A DNA stretch of 21,725 nt, taken from positions 1 to 21,725 of the forward strand of contig DGRP01000094.1 in the NCBI GenBank assembly GCA_002391065.1, in the 5' to 3' direction. Positions within the stretch are counted from its first letter, which is position 1. Every line of letters starts with the position of its first letter. This document shows, piece after piece, positions 15,394 to 21,725 of this stretch. This DNA comes from Ruminococcus sp. UBA4385 (lineage in GTDB: Bacteria > Bacillota_A > Clostridia > Oscillospirales > Ruminococcaceae). The notes beneath the pieces were generated by a model that saw only the letters and a list, made by a program, of their open reading frames with translations, made no database searches and was not told the origin of the DNA. The position numbers and the translations under genes are program-made.

Positions 15394-17340
15394 TTATTTT
15401 GCCTTTGTTCTGATCTCCTCGTCAAGCTTGGCCACAAGCTCGTCAACAGGCATATTTGGTATCTCTCCTTCTTTTCTGGAGCGAACCGTTACAGTGTTGG
15501 CTGCAACCTCGTTATCACCGATGATAAGCATATAAGGCACTCTTGCGAACCTTGCGTTCTTGATCTTCGGGCCGATGTTTGAGTCTTCATCGTCAACCGT
15601 TGTTCTGATGCCCATATCCTCAAGCCTTTTTGAGAGGGCATAAGCGTAGTCGTTATGCTCGGGCTTGATAGGCAGCAGTCTTACCTGCTCGGGAGCGAGC
15701 CACAGCGGCAGCACACCTGCATATTTCTCAATAAGCAGAGCCAGCGTTCTCTCGTAGCAGCCGACAGATGTTCTGTGAATGATGTAAGGCATCTTCATCT
15801 TGCCGTCCTTGTCAACGTACTCCATGCCGAATTTCTTAGCTATCTGCATATCTATCTGAATGGTGATGAGCGTATCCTCCTTGCCGAATACGTTCTTTAT
15901 CTGAATGTCAAGCTTCGGTCCGTAGAAGGCAGCCTCATCTATACCGATCTCATAGTCAAGGCCTATATCGTCGAGTATCCTCTTCATAGCACCCTGAGCT
16001 TCGTCCCACTGCTCAGCAGTACCCTCGTACTTGTTGTTCGGGTTAGCAGGATCCCACTGCGAGAATCTGTAGCTTACGTCCTCAGCAAGACCGATAGTTT
16101 CCAGACAGTACTTAGCCAGATCAAGACAGCCCTTGAATTCCTCCTCGAGCTGTTCGGGTCTGATGATAAGGTGACCCTCAGAGATCGTGAACTGACGAAC
16201 TCTGATAAGGCCGTGCATCTCGCCGCTGTCTTCTTTTCTGAAGAGGGTAGAGGTCTCGCCCAGTCTCATAGGCAGGTCTCTGTAGGAACGCTTTCTGTTC
16301 AGGAATACCTGATACTGGAACGGACAGGTCATCGGCCTGAGAGCGAAGCACTCCTTAGTCTCATCATCGGGGTCTCCCAGAATGAACATTCCGTCTCTGT
16401 AGTGATCCCAGTGTCCCGAGATCTTATAAAGCTCTCTCTTAGACATATACGGAGTCTTTGTGAGCTGATAGCCTCTCTTGTACTCCTCGTCCTCTATCCA
16501 GCGCTGGAGTGTCTGAATGACCTTAGCACCCTTAGGCAGCAGTATCGGCAGGCCCTGACCGATGTAGTCAACGGTCGTGAAGTATTCAAGCTCACGTCCA
16601 AGCTTGTTGTGGTCACGCAGTTTAGCCTCTTCCATCTGCTTCAGATGAGCTTCGAGCAGGCTTGCCTTCGGGAATGCAGTACCGTAGATACGGCTCAGCT
16701 GTATACCGTCCTCGGCCTTGCCCCAGTAAGCACCCGTACACTGAGTCAGCTTGAAAGCCTTGACAGGTGCAACGCTCATAAGGTGAGGGCCTGCACAAAG
16801 GTCGATGAAATCGCCCTGCTTGTAGAAGGAGAGCACCTCGCCCATTTTGTTGTGCTTTTCGATGAGCTCTACCTTGTATTTCTCGTTTCTCTCCTTCATA
16901 AGAGCGACCGCCTCATCGTAAGGCAGCTCAAATCTTTCAAGCTCGTAGCCCTCTTTAACGAGCCTTTTCATCTCGGCTTCGATCTTTTCAAGGTCGGCAG
17001 GAGCAAAAGGCTTTTCAACCTCAAAGTCATAGTAGAAGCCTGTCTCGGTAGCAGGGCCTCTTGCAAGCTTTGCCTCGGGATAAAGATTCTTTACAGCCTG
17101 AGCCATAAGATGTGCAGCTGTATGCCTGAATGTCTCAGCACCCGACTTTGATTCAAAGGTCATTACCTCAAATTCGCAGCCGGAGTCAACGACTGTTCTG
17201 AGGTCCTTTACCTCTCCGTTTATCTTTACGCAGCAGGCAGCCTTGTAAAGACCCATTCCGATCCCCTTGATGATCTCGGAAGCAGGCTGAGCGCTCTCTA
17301 TCTGCTTTACCGAGCCGTCTTTAAGCTTTAGTTCGATCAT
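15394..17340 (-). CDS. thrS: Threonine--tRNA ligase
   Basis: A 648-residue class II synthetase that charges tRNA-Thr. Domains in order: TGS (1-62), editing domain with the HxxxH...CxxxH set at H73, H77, C182 and H186 (the same numbers as in E. coli), the catalytic core, and an anticodon-binding domain from about 548. Zn-site residues that select Thr over Val are C339 in PMTCP, H390 in SEGH, and a third His in the region of motif 3. Motif 3 reads HRTSVGCYERT rather than the common HRAILGS.ER, a variant I cannot place further. AGGAGGT precedes the ATG. It is the second gene of a unit controlled by a threonine T-box, 50 nt after a small membrane protein, and ends at its own terminator. Confidence 0.98.
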   Translation of the reverse strand: MIELKLKDGSVKQIESAQPASEIIKGIGMGLYKAACCVKINGEVKDLRTVVDSGCEFEVMTFESKSGAETFRHTAAHLMAQAVKNLYPEAKLARGPATETGFYYDFEVEKPFAPADLEKIEAEMKRLVKEGYELERFELPYDEAVALMKERNEKYKVELIEKHNKMGEVLSFYKQGDFIDLCAGPHLMSVAPVKAFKLTQCTGAYWGKAEDGIQLSRIYGTAFPKASLLEAHLKQMEEAKLRDHNKLGRELEYFTTVDYIGQGLPILLPKGAKVIQTLQRWIEDEEYKRGYQLTKTPYMSKRELYKISGHWDHYRDGMFILGDPDDETKECFALRPMTCPFQYQVFLNRKRSYRDLPMRLGETSTLFRKEDSGEMHGLIRVRQFTISEGHLIIRPEQLEEEFKGCLDLAKYCLETIGLAEDVSYRFSQWDPANPNNKYEGTAEQWDEAQGAMKRILDDIGLDYEIGIDEAAFYGPKLDIQIKNVFGKEDTLITIQIDMQIAKKFGMEYVDKDGKMKMPYIIHRTSVGCYERTLALLIEKYAGVLPLWLAPEQVRLLPIKPEHNDYAYALSKRLEDMGIRTTVDDEDSNIGPKIKNARFARVPYMLIIGDNEVAANTVTVRSRKEGEIPNMPVDELVAKLDEEIRTKAK

Positions 17341-17390
17341 TTTTTTTACCTCCTGAAAAATTTTAGTCTGTATTAGTGCCCTTTGAGGGC

Positions 17391-17738
17391 TTATTTACTA
17401 TTCATAAACGAAAGAAGATTTGTGTATCTTGTCACATACATATATGCCCACACGCATATCAGCCCGACACTCAGTATTGTGAGAACATCTCCCATTATGC
17501 GCCTTGCTGTTTTGCCGATCACACGGGTCTTTTTCCCGTCTTTTGCCTTTATTACGGAAAGCTGTGCGAAAAACGTCGAAAACCAGTAAGACCCGATCCA
17601 GAACAGCACAAAGGTCAGAAAACCCTGCAGCTCGGAGATCACACTCGTGTAGGTTATATAAGTGATATATCCGCAGCAGCTGAGACAGGCAATTGAAATC
17701 ACATAGCAGATAATTGCCGGTACTCTTCTTTTTCTCAT
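17391..17738 (-). CDS. Small membrane protein in the thr T-box unit (115 aa)
   Basis: The family is not recognised. ATG 17738 has AGGAGG (17744-17749) 5 nt upstream; a longer open frame reaching 17819 runs through the T-box terminator and is rejected. The protein starts MRKRRVP, then has hydrophobic segments at about 7-27, 38-58 and 83-103, with a basic loop at about 63-80 (KAKDGKKTRVIGKTARR), suggesting three or four helices. It lies between a T-box leader and thrS, so its expression should rise when uncharged tRNA-Thr accumulates. T-boxes also control amino-acid transporters, but the protein is small for a complete carrier. Function unknown. Confidence 0.78.
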   Translation of the reverse strand: MRKRRVPAIICYVISIACLSCCGYITYITYTSVISELQGFLTFVLFWIGSYWFSTFFAQLSVIKAKDGKKTRVIGKTARRIMGDVLTILSVGLICVWAYMYVTRYTNLLSFMNSK

Positions 17739-17753
17739 AAAATCCTCCTCAAT

Positions 17754-17991
17754 AAAAAATCCCGTGAGAAATAAAATCTCACGGGACGAAAAAATTCGTG
17801 GTTCCACCCTGATTCGCACAGAACAATGCCCTGTGCCTCATTATCCCGATAACGCAGGGCTGCGGCGTGTATTAAACGCACTCGGAGGCGGTGTCCCTGT
17901 TCGCTGCACCTGCTCTGCTTTCAGCCTCGGCAAAGCTCTCTGGAAGATGTTTCTGCAAATGGGCTTCCTCGTCATAGATTTCACTATATCT
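17754..17991 (-). ncRNA. T-box riboswitch leader, threonine type
   Basis: The conserved T-box AGGGTGGAACCACG lies at 17797-17810. It is followed by a terminator with a 10-bp stem (17760-17769 with 17777-17786) and T6 (17754-17759). Stem I features: helix GAGG/CCUC (17967-17970 with 17885-17888), AG-bulge motif AGAGAGC, and a GGCUG distal loop. Directly above the helix on the 3' side is ACC followed by a purine (17890-17892, then G at 17889), the canonical specifier position. ACC is a Thr codon and thrS is downstream, which agree. Uncharged tRNA-Thr should pair with ACC and with the UGGA bulge of the T-box, stabilise the antiterminator and allow transcription. Confidence 0.92.
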
Positions 17992-17997
17992 ATGGCT

Positions 17998-18026
17998 ATT
18001 CTACCACCATTTTACCGACTTGTCAA
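17998..18026 (-). promoter_or_regulatory. Sigma-A-type promoter of the T-box/thrS unit
   Basis: TTGACA (18021-18026), a 17-nt spacer and TAGAAT (17998-18003) on the minus strand. Transcription should start near 17991, at the 5' end of the T-box leader. Confidence 0.85.
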
Positions 18027-18076
18027 GAGAGCGTACTGAAAAATTTAAAAAAATGTAATAATGAGAGGAAAATACC

Positions 18077-18105
18077 TTGACAAGAAAGCGATTTTGTTAT
18101 ACAAT
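18077..18105 (+). promoter_or_regulatory. Sigma-A-type promoter of rny
   Basis: TTGACA (18077-18082), a 17-nt spacer and TACAAT (18100-18105). Start near 18112 gives an untranslated leader of about 164 nt, AT-rich, with a hairpin at 18205-18246. It is divergent from the thrS-unit promoter, 50 bp between the two -35 boxes. Confidence 0.82.
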
Positions 18106-18204
18106 AATATTATGCATTATAGTTTTTATATACTGGGGGACTATGGTTCTCTTTTTTATAAAATTACTTTTGCAAATTTGTATCTTTACAATTTAATATG
18201 GGTG

Positions 18205-18246
18205 GGTATTTTTTGATGTTAATATTATTAACGGAAGAAAATATCC
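18205..18246 (+). promoter_or_regulatory. Extended hairpin in the rny 5' leader
   Basis: The outer helix pairs 18205-18214 with 18236-18246 (one bulged T, one G-U). The inner helix GTTAAT/ATTAAC (18218-18223 with 18227-18232) has an ATT loop. Between them GAT faces GGA, which could form tandem G-A pairs. The structure ends 14 nt before GGAGG (18261-18265). A CTTTC/GAAAG pairing (18250-18254 with 18265-18269) could also shield the ribosome binding site. The rest of the leader shows nothing recognised. Confidence 0.5.
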
Positions 18247-18275
18247 ATACTTTCTAAGAAGGAGGAAAGCTATAC

Positions 18276-19841
18276 ATGGGAACAGTAACTGCGATACTGC
18301 TATGTTTAGTTGCTCTTGTTCTTGGTGCTGCGGTAAGCGGCTTGCTCTGCTATAAGCTTGGATACAAAAACCGTCAGAAGACGGCCGAGATGCAGATAGG
18401 CTCCGCTGAAAAAGAAGCTGAAAGAATAGTTGATTCGGCAAAGAAGGAAGCCGAGTCAATGAAGAAGGAAGCACTTATCGAGGCTAAAGATGAGATTCAC
18501 AAGTCTCGCCAGGAAACAGAGAAAGAATTAAAGGACAGAAGGTCCGAGGTCTCCAGACAGGAGAGAAGGATCCAGCAGAAGGAAGAGTCTATCGATAGAA
18601 AGCTGGATAACATGGAGAAGAAGGAAGAAACCCTCAACAAGAAGCTGAAAAAGGCTGATGAAAAGCTGGAGGAGGCCGACAGGATCAAGAAGTCCCAGCT
18701 CGATATGCTTGAAAAGATTTCGGGCTTCAGTATCGATCAGGCAAAGGATTACCTTCTTACTCAGCTTGATGAACAGCTCACTCACGAGAAGGCTGTAAGA
18801 GTCATGAATTATGAAACTCAGGTCAAGGAGGACTGCGAGGCAAAGGCAAGGCAGTATATTTCGCTGGCAATTGCAAGATGCGCCGCAGATCAGGTTTCTG
18901 AGGCTGCTGTATCGGTAGTGGCACTGCCTAATGATGACATGAAGGGCAGGATCATCGGCCGTGAGGGAAGAAACATCAGAACGATCGAGACACTTACAGG
19001 TGTTGACCTCATTATTGATGATACTCCCGAGGCAATTACTATTTCATGTTATGACCAGGTAAGAAGAGAGGTCGCAAGGATCGCTCTTGAAAGACTTATC
19101 CAGGACGGACGTATTCATCCGACAAGGATAGAGGAAATGGTCGAGAAGGCAAAGAGAGAGGTAGAGCAGAAGATCAAGCAGGAGGGCGAAAGAGCTGTGC
19201 TTGAGACCAATGTTCACGGCCTTAATCATGAGCTTATCAAGCTTCTCGGAAGACTTCGCTACAGGACAAGCTTCAGACAGAACGTACTTAATCATTCTAT
19301 TGAGGTTGCACATCTCGCAGGAATGATGGCATCTGAACTGGGTGTTGATGCAAACCTTGCAAGAAGAGCAGGTCTGCTTCATGACATCGGTAAGGCTCTC
19401 AGCTATGAAATCGAGGGCTCGCACGTTCAGATCGGTGTTGATGTATGTAAGAAGTATAAGGAAAGCGCTGAGGTTATTCACGCTATTGAGGCTCACCACG
19501 GTGATGTTGAGACCAGAACTGTAGTAGCTGCACTTGTACAGGCTGCTGACGCTATAAGCGCTGCAAGACCCGGTGCAAGAAGCGAGAACTATGAGAACTA
19601 TATCAAGAGACTTGAAAAGCTTGAGGAGATATGCAGTTCTTATGACGGCGTTGAGAAGTCATTTGCTATTCAGGCGGGTCGTGAAGTCAGAATTATGATT
19701 CAGCCTGAGAAGATCAACGACGAGAAGATGGTACTCGTAGCGAGAGAGATTGCCAAGAGAATAGAGACCGAAATGGATTATCCGGGTCAGATCAAGGTAA
19801 ATCTTATTCGTGAGAGCAGAGTAGTTGAGTATGCAAAATAG
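18276..19841 (+). CDS. rny: Ribonuclease Y
   Basis: A 521-residue membrane-anchored endoribonuclease that starts bulk mRNA turnover in many Firmicutes. Layout: N-terminal helix (about 3-26), a long Lys/Glu coiled coil (about 35-170), a KH RNA-binding domain with [13 protein letters not shown] (about 227-239), and an HD domain with the catalytic HD pair at H369-D370 in LLHDIGKA, as in the B. subtilis enzyme, which is nearly the same length. The start has AAGGAGG about 10 nt upstream. It is transcribed alone from its promoter through a structured leader and ends at a strong terminator at 19850. Confidence 0.98.
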   Translation: MGTVTAILLCLVALVLGAAVSGLLCYKLGYKNRQKTAEMQIGSAEKEAERIVDSAKKEAESMKKEALIEAKDEIHKSRQETEKELKDRRSEVSRQERRIQQKEESIDRKLDNMEKKEETLNKKLKKADEKLEEADRIKKSQLDMLEKISGFSIDQAKDYLLTQLDEQLTHEKAVRVMNYETQVKEDCEAKARQYISLAIARCAADQVSEAAVSVVALPNDDMKGRIIGREGRNIRTIETLTGVDLIIDDTPEAITISCYDQVRREVARIALERLIQDGRIHPTRIEEMVEKAKREVEQKIKQEGERAVLETNVHGLNHELIKLLGRLRYRTSFRQNVLNHSIEVAHLAGMMASELGVDANLARRAGLLHDIGKALSYEIEGSHVQIGVDVCKKYKESAEVIHAIEAHHGDVETRTVVAALVQAADAISAARPGARSENYENYIKRLEKLEEICSSYDGVEKSFAIQAGREVRIMIQPEKINDEKMVLVAREIAKRIETEMDYPGQIKVNLIRESRVVEYAK

Positions 19842-19849
19842 CTTGAAAC

Positions 19850-19880
19850 AAAAAGCGGACGGAATTCTGTCCGCTTTTTT
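19850..19880 (+). terminator. Intrinsic terminator of rny
   Basis: AAAAAGCGGAC (19850-19860) and its complement from 19869 enclose an 8-nt loop and run into T6 (19875-19880). The A's on the other side make it able to act in both directions. Confidence 0.92.
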
Positions 19881-19904
19881 AATAACTCCGTGAGGAGGAG
19901 AAAA

Positions 19905-21416
19905 ATGTCAAAAAAAATTGAAAATAAAAAAGAACGAAAGCACCTTTTCGGTACAAGCGAAAAGAGTGACTTCATACTTAATATGTCGGAGGAGTCCGCA
20001 CAGAAAATGAGTGGAATATACGGATTGATCTGCATAGCTTTTCTGTGTGCTATGGCGATACCGTACTATTTCACACAGAATATAGTGTATGGCGAGGACA
20101 AGGAAATAGGAAGAACACTTTATCTGAATGAGAAGTTCATATTCTTCATATCGACAGCCGTTCTTATAACTGGTTTTGTCGGCTTTATTATCTTTATGGT
20201 AAGCTGTATGAAAAAGCAGGTGCTTTTAGAAAGAAATAAAGCATTGTTCCTGCCTGTGCTGATACTTGCGGTAACGCTGGTGTCCTGTCTGGCATCGGGA
20301 GAGATCTTCACCGCCTTTTACGGCTATCTGGACAGGTCTGAGGGTATGCTTACTATCATAGGCTATTGGGGTCTTTTTGCGGCAGGCTTGTCTGTAACAA
20401 ATGCTGACAGACGTCTGCACATCAGTGATACGTTCGTAGGCTTCGGCATTTTCCAGAGCCTTGTGGGCATCCTGCAGGTGATACCTGCGACTGCAAAGAT
20501 AGTTCCAAATTACTTTAAGGATGTTTTCTATGGCTTTTCAGATGATAAAAGCGGTCTGATATTCAATTCTGAAACAAAGCTTTACTACACAAGAGAGTAT
20601 ATTCCTACGGGCTTTGTGTGCTCGCCTCATGCGCTTGCGGCAGTGCTTACGCTAACCTTTGCGCTGGCGCTTATCGGCTTTGTGTATGCAGAGTCTAAGG
20701 GCAGACGCATTTTCTGCGGCGCAGGAGCGCTTCTTATGTCGGCTGTGATGGTTCTTACCTGCACGCTGACAGCAGTGGTAGGACTTGGAACCGTGCTGCT
20801 TATTACATTGGTGATAACAGCAATCAAGGCAGGCAAGGAAAAAGCAAAGAAACCAATAGCTGTTTGCTGTGCTGCACTGGTTGCAATAGGGGCAGTTTTC
20901 GGAGCGCTTGCAGCAGCAGGGAAGTTCAGGCTGCTTGATGAGCGTCTTATCTATCATGACAGCTTCGACAGACTTTCGATCTCGGACGTCGACCGTAATA
21001 AAGAGAGCGAGTGGATATACTCATACCTTTGGGATAACGGCTCGTATGTCATCGAGCAAAACCCGCTGTTCGGTGTCGGTCCTGATAACTGGTCGAAAAT
21101 GGTTTCGCAGTACGGACTTGACATAGACCGCAGCTACAACGAGTTTATCGACATTTTCATGACCAGAGGTATCTTTACTCTTGTACTGACCTGCCTGTTC
21201 TGCATCTTGACGCTGATAAAGGGCTTCAGGACGCTGGCGGCCTTCATTTCAGGAAAAGCCCGCGCAGCAGATGCGGCATTCATGGTCGCAGTTACAGCTT
21301 ATCTTGTGCAGTCGGTGTTCAATATAAGCTCAGTAACATCAACTCCGTACTTCTTCCTGATACTGGGCTTGGTATGGAGCAGGGAAGCGCTCGGCAAGGT
21401 GAAGAAAGAAGCATAA
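19905..21416 (+). CDS. O-antigen ligase / Wzy-type polymerase family membrane protein
   Basis: A 503-residue polytopic membrane protein with a basic N-terminal tail (about 45 residues) and some 10-12 hydrophobic segments. A large extracytoplasmic loop at about 345-400 precedes the Wzy_C-like signature NPLFGVGPDNW and DRSYNEFIDIFMTRG, matching the family pattern (NPl.G.G...f, then .HNe.l...G.), with Tyr in place of the usual His before Asn-Glu. Members join or polymerise surface glycans on lipid carriers; in a Gram-positive cell this would be a wall-linked or capsular polysaccharide, or glycosylation of surface protein such as pilin (speculative). ATG 19905 has AGGAGGAG (19893-19900) upstream; a GTG at 19890 in the same frame would precede the ribosome binding site and is rejected. 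No glycosyltransferases lie beside it. Confidence 0.8.
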   Translation: MSKKIENKKERKHLFGTSEKSDFILNMSEESAQKMSGIYGLICIAFLCAMAIPYYFTQNIVYGEDKEIGRTLYLNEKFIFFISTAVLITGFVGFIIFMVSCMKKQVLLERNKALFLPVLILAVTLVSCLASGEIFTAFYGYLDRSEGMLTIIGYWGLFAAGLSVTNADRRLHISDTFVGFGIFQSLVGILQVIPATAKIVPNYFKDVFYGFSDDKSGLIFNSETKLYYTREYIPTGFVCSPHALAAVLTLTFALALIGFVYAESKGRRIFCGAGALLMSAVMVLTCTLTAVVGLGTVLLITLVITAIKAGKEKAKKPIAVCCAALVAIGAVFGALAAAGKFRLLDERLIYHDSFDRLSISDVDRNKESEWIYSYLWDNGSYVIEQNPLFGVGPDNWSKMVSQYGLDIDRSYNEFIDIFMTRGIFTLVLTCLFCILTLIKGFRTLAAFISGKARAADAAFMVAVTAYLVQSVFNISSVTSTPYFFLILGLVWSREALGKVKKEA

Positions 21417-21418
21417 AC

Positions 21419-21451
21419 AAAAACGGAGAGCACAAAGCTCTCCGTTTTTTT
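21419..21451 (+). terminator. Intrinsic terminator after the O-antigen ligase-like gene
   Basis: ACGGAGAGC/GCTCTCCGT (21423-21431, 21437-21445) with an ACAAA loop and T7 to 21451. Flanking A's extend the stem and make it bidirectional. Confidence 0.92.
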
Positions 21452-21464
21452 ATATTTTATACAT

Positions 21465-21492
21465 AAAAAAATCCCCGAGCAAAAACTCAGGG
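21465..21492 (-). terminator. Intrinsic terminator of the tRNA cluster
   Basis: On the minus strand CCCTGAG/CTCGGGG (21486-21492 with 21473-21479, one U-G) is followed by ATTTTTTT. It lies four bases beyond the CCA of the last tRNA-like gene, showing that the tRNA-like gene is inside the transcript. Confidence 0.82.
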
Positions 21493-21496
21493 CAGA

Positions 21497-21570
21497 TGGA
21501 GCGGGTCGTAAGAGTTAAACTCACATCTCCTACCGGGAAGGAAGGTATTCTAACGTTGAAATAAACCCGC
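21497..21570 (-). tRNA. Divergent tRNA-Gly(UCC)-like gene with encoded CCA
   Basis: Folds as a 74-nt tRNA including CCA: 7-bp acceptor (GCGGGTT/GACCCGC), discriminator U, T arm GTGAG-TTTAACT-CTTAC, anticodon loop CTTCCCG with anticodon UCC, and a 4-nt variable loop. It aligns without gaps to a typical firmicute tRNA-Gly(UCC) but departs at conserved sites. D-loop G19 is T, T-loop C56 is T and G57 is A, so the G19-C56 contact is lost. Position 37 is C rather than a purine. The D stem and anticodon stem each have one U-U mismatch, while the T stem remains paired. It is either a specialised non-translational tRNA-Gly, a decaying copy, or a lineage-specific variant. Confidence 0.7.
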
Positions 21571-21576
21571 ATAAGA

Positions 21577-21649
21577 AGCGGATTACGAGGCTCGAACTCG
21601 CTACCTCCACCTTGGCAAGGTGGCGCTCTACCAGATGAGCTAAATCCGC
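21577..21649 (-). tRNA. tRNA-Gly (anticodon GCC)
   Basis: Canonical cloverleaf: acceptor GCGGATT/AATCCGC, D stem GCTC/GAGC with GG in the loop, anticodon stem CCACC/GGTGG with loop TTGCCAA, and T arm GCGAG-TTCGAGC-CTCGT. The discriminator is U and CCA is not encoded. Six bases separate it from the next tRNA-like gene. Confidence 0.96.
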
Positions 21650-21701
21650 ATATTATAAGGAGAGCAGTCAATCATCATGCCGACTTATCTGCCCGCCGAA
21701 G

Positions 21702-21725
21702 TGCTTCCGGACGGAATCGAACCAT
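21702..21725 (-). tRNA. 3' end of a tRNA cut by the window edge
   Basis: On the minus strand the last bases read ATGG-TTCGATT-CCGTC (T arm, first base missing), then CGGAAGC (3' acceptor strand) and discriminator A, with no encoded CCA. The 5' acceptor should read GCTTCCG. The anticodon lies outside the window, so the identity is unknown. Confidence 0.75.

Noticed and set aside
15655..17151. A 498-codon open frame on the plus strand opposite thrS
   Set aside because: It is the antisense shadow of a highly conserved gene, has no ribosome binding site and no recognisable protein motif.
17739..17819. N-terminal extension of the small membrane protein to 17819
   Set aside because: The extension would translate the T-box sequence and its terminator; a good AGGAGG site marks the ATG at 17738.
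21450..21671. A 73-codon minus-strand open frame
   Set aside because: It runs through two tRNA-type genes and a terminator, so it is not protein coding.

Overview
The window looks like a chromosomal segment of a Gram-positive anaerobic Clostridia member, most likely a Ruminococcus-type (Oscillospiraceae) gut or rumen bacterium. The reasons are strong AGGAGG-type ribosome binding sites, a threonine T-box leader, RNase Y, a single-membrane type IV pilus set without secretin genes, and a carbohydrate-binding module on a pilin. The genus is inferred from gene content; no rRNA is present.

Positions 1-11002 hold a type IV pilus locus in three blocks. The left block (plus strand) encodes the end of a PilM-PilN fusion, PilO, a very large PilX/GspK-like minor component, a small prepilin, and a 679-residue prepilin. 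The last carries three InlB-like repeat modules, a Glu-Glu-Pro linker and a C-terminal domain that looks like a family 2 carbohydrate-binding module. A group of hairpins ending in a bidirectional terminator follows. The prepilin peptidase PilD is on the minus strand with its own promoter. PilB (extension ATPase) and PilT (retraction ATPase) follow on the plus strand. PilC and an ordinary short major pilin are not in the window. Together the genes suggest a retractable pilus that may present a polysaccharide-binding adhesin, probably for plant cell wall.

Positions 11063-15222 hold an unrecognised membrane protein (plus) that converges on a tightly coupled four-gene minus-strand operon: HAD phosphatase, AMP-forming acyl-CoA synthetase, DUF3783 protein and EamA transporter (TTG start).

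Positions 15340-18026 are a minus-strand threonine unit: promoter, T-box leader with an ACC specifier, a 115-residue membrane protein, thrS and a terminator. A divergent promoter drives rny (RNase Y) through a 160-nt leader with a long hairpin. An O-antigen ligase-like membrane protein follows.

The right end is a minus-strand tRNA cluster: a partial tRNA cut by the window edge, a normal tRNA-Gly(GCC), and a strongly diverged tRNA-Gly(UCC)-like gene with encoded CCA. No insertion sequence, CRISPR array, rRNA or prophage gene was seen.
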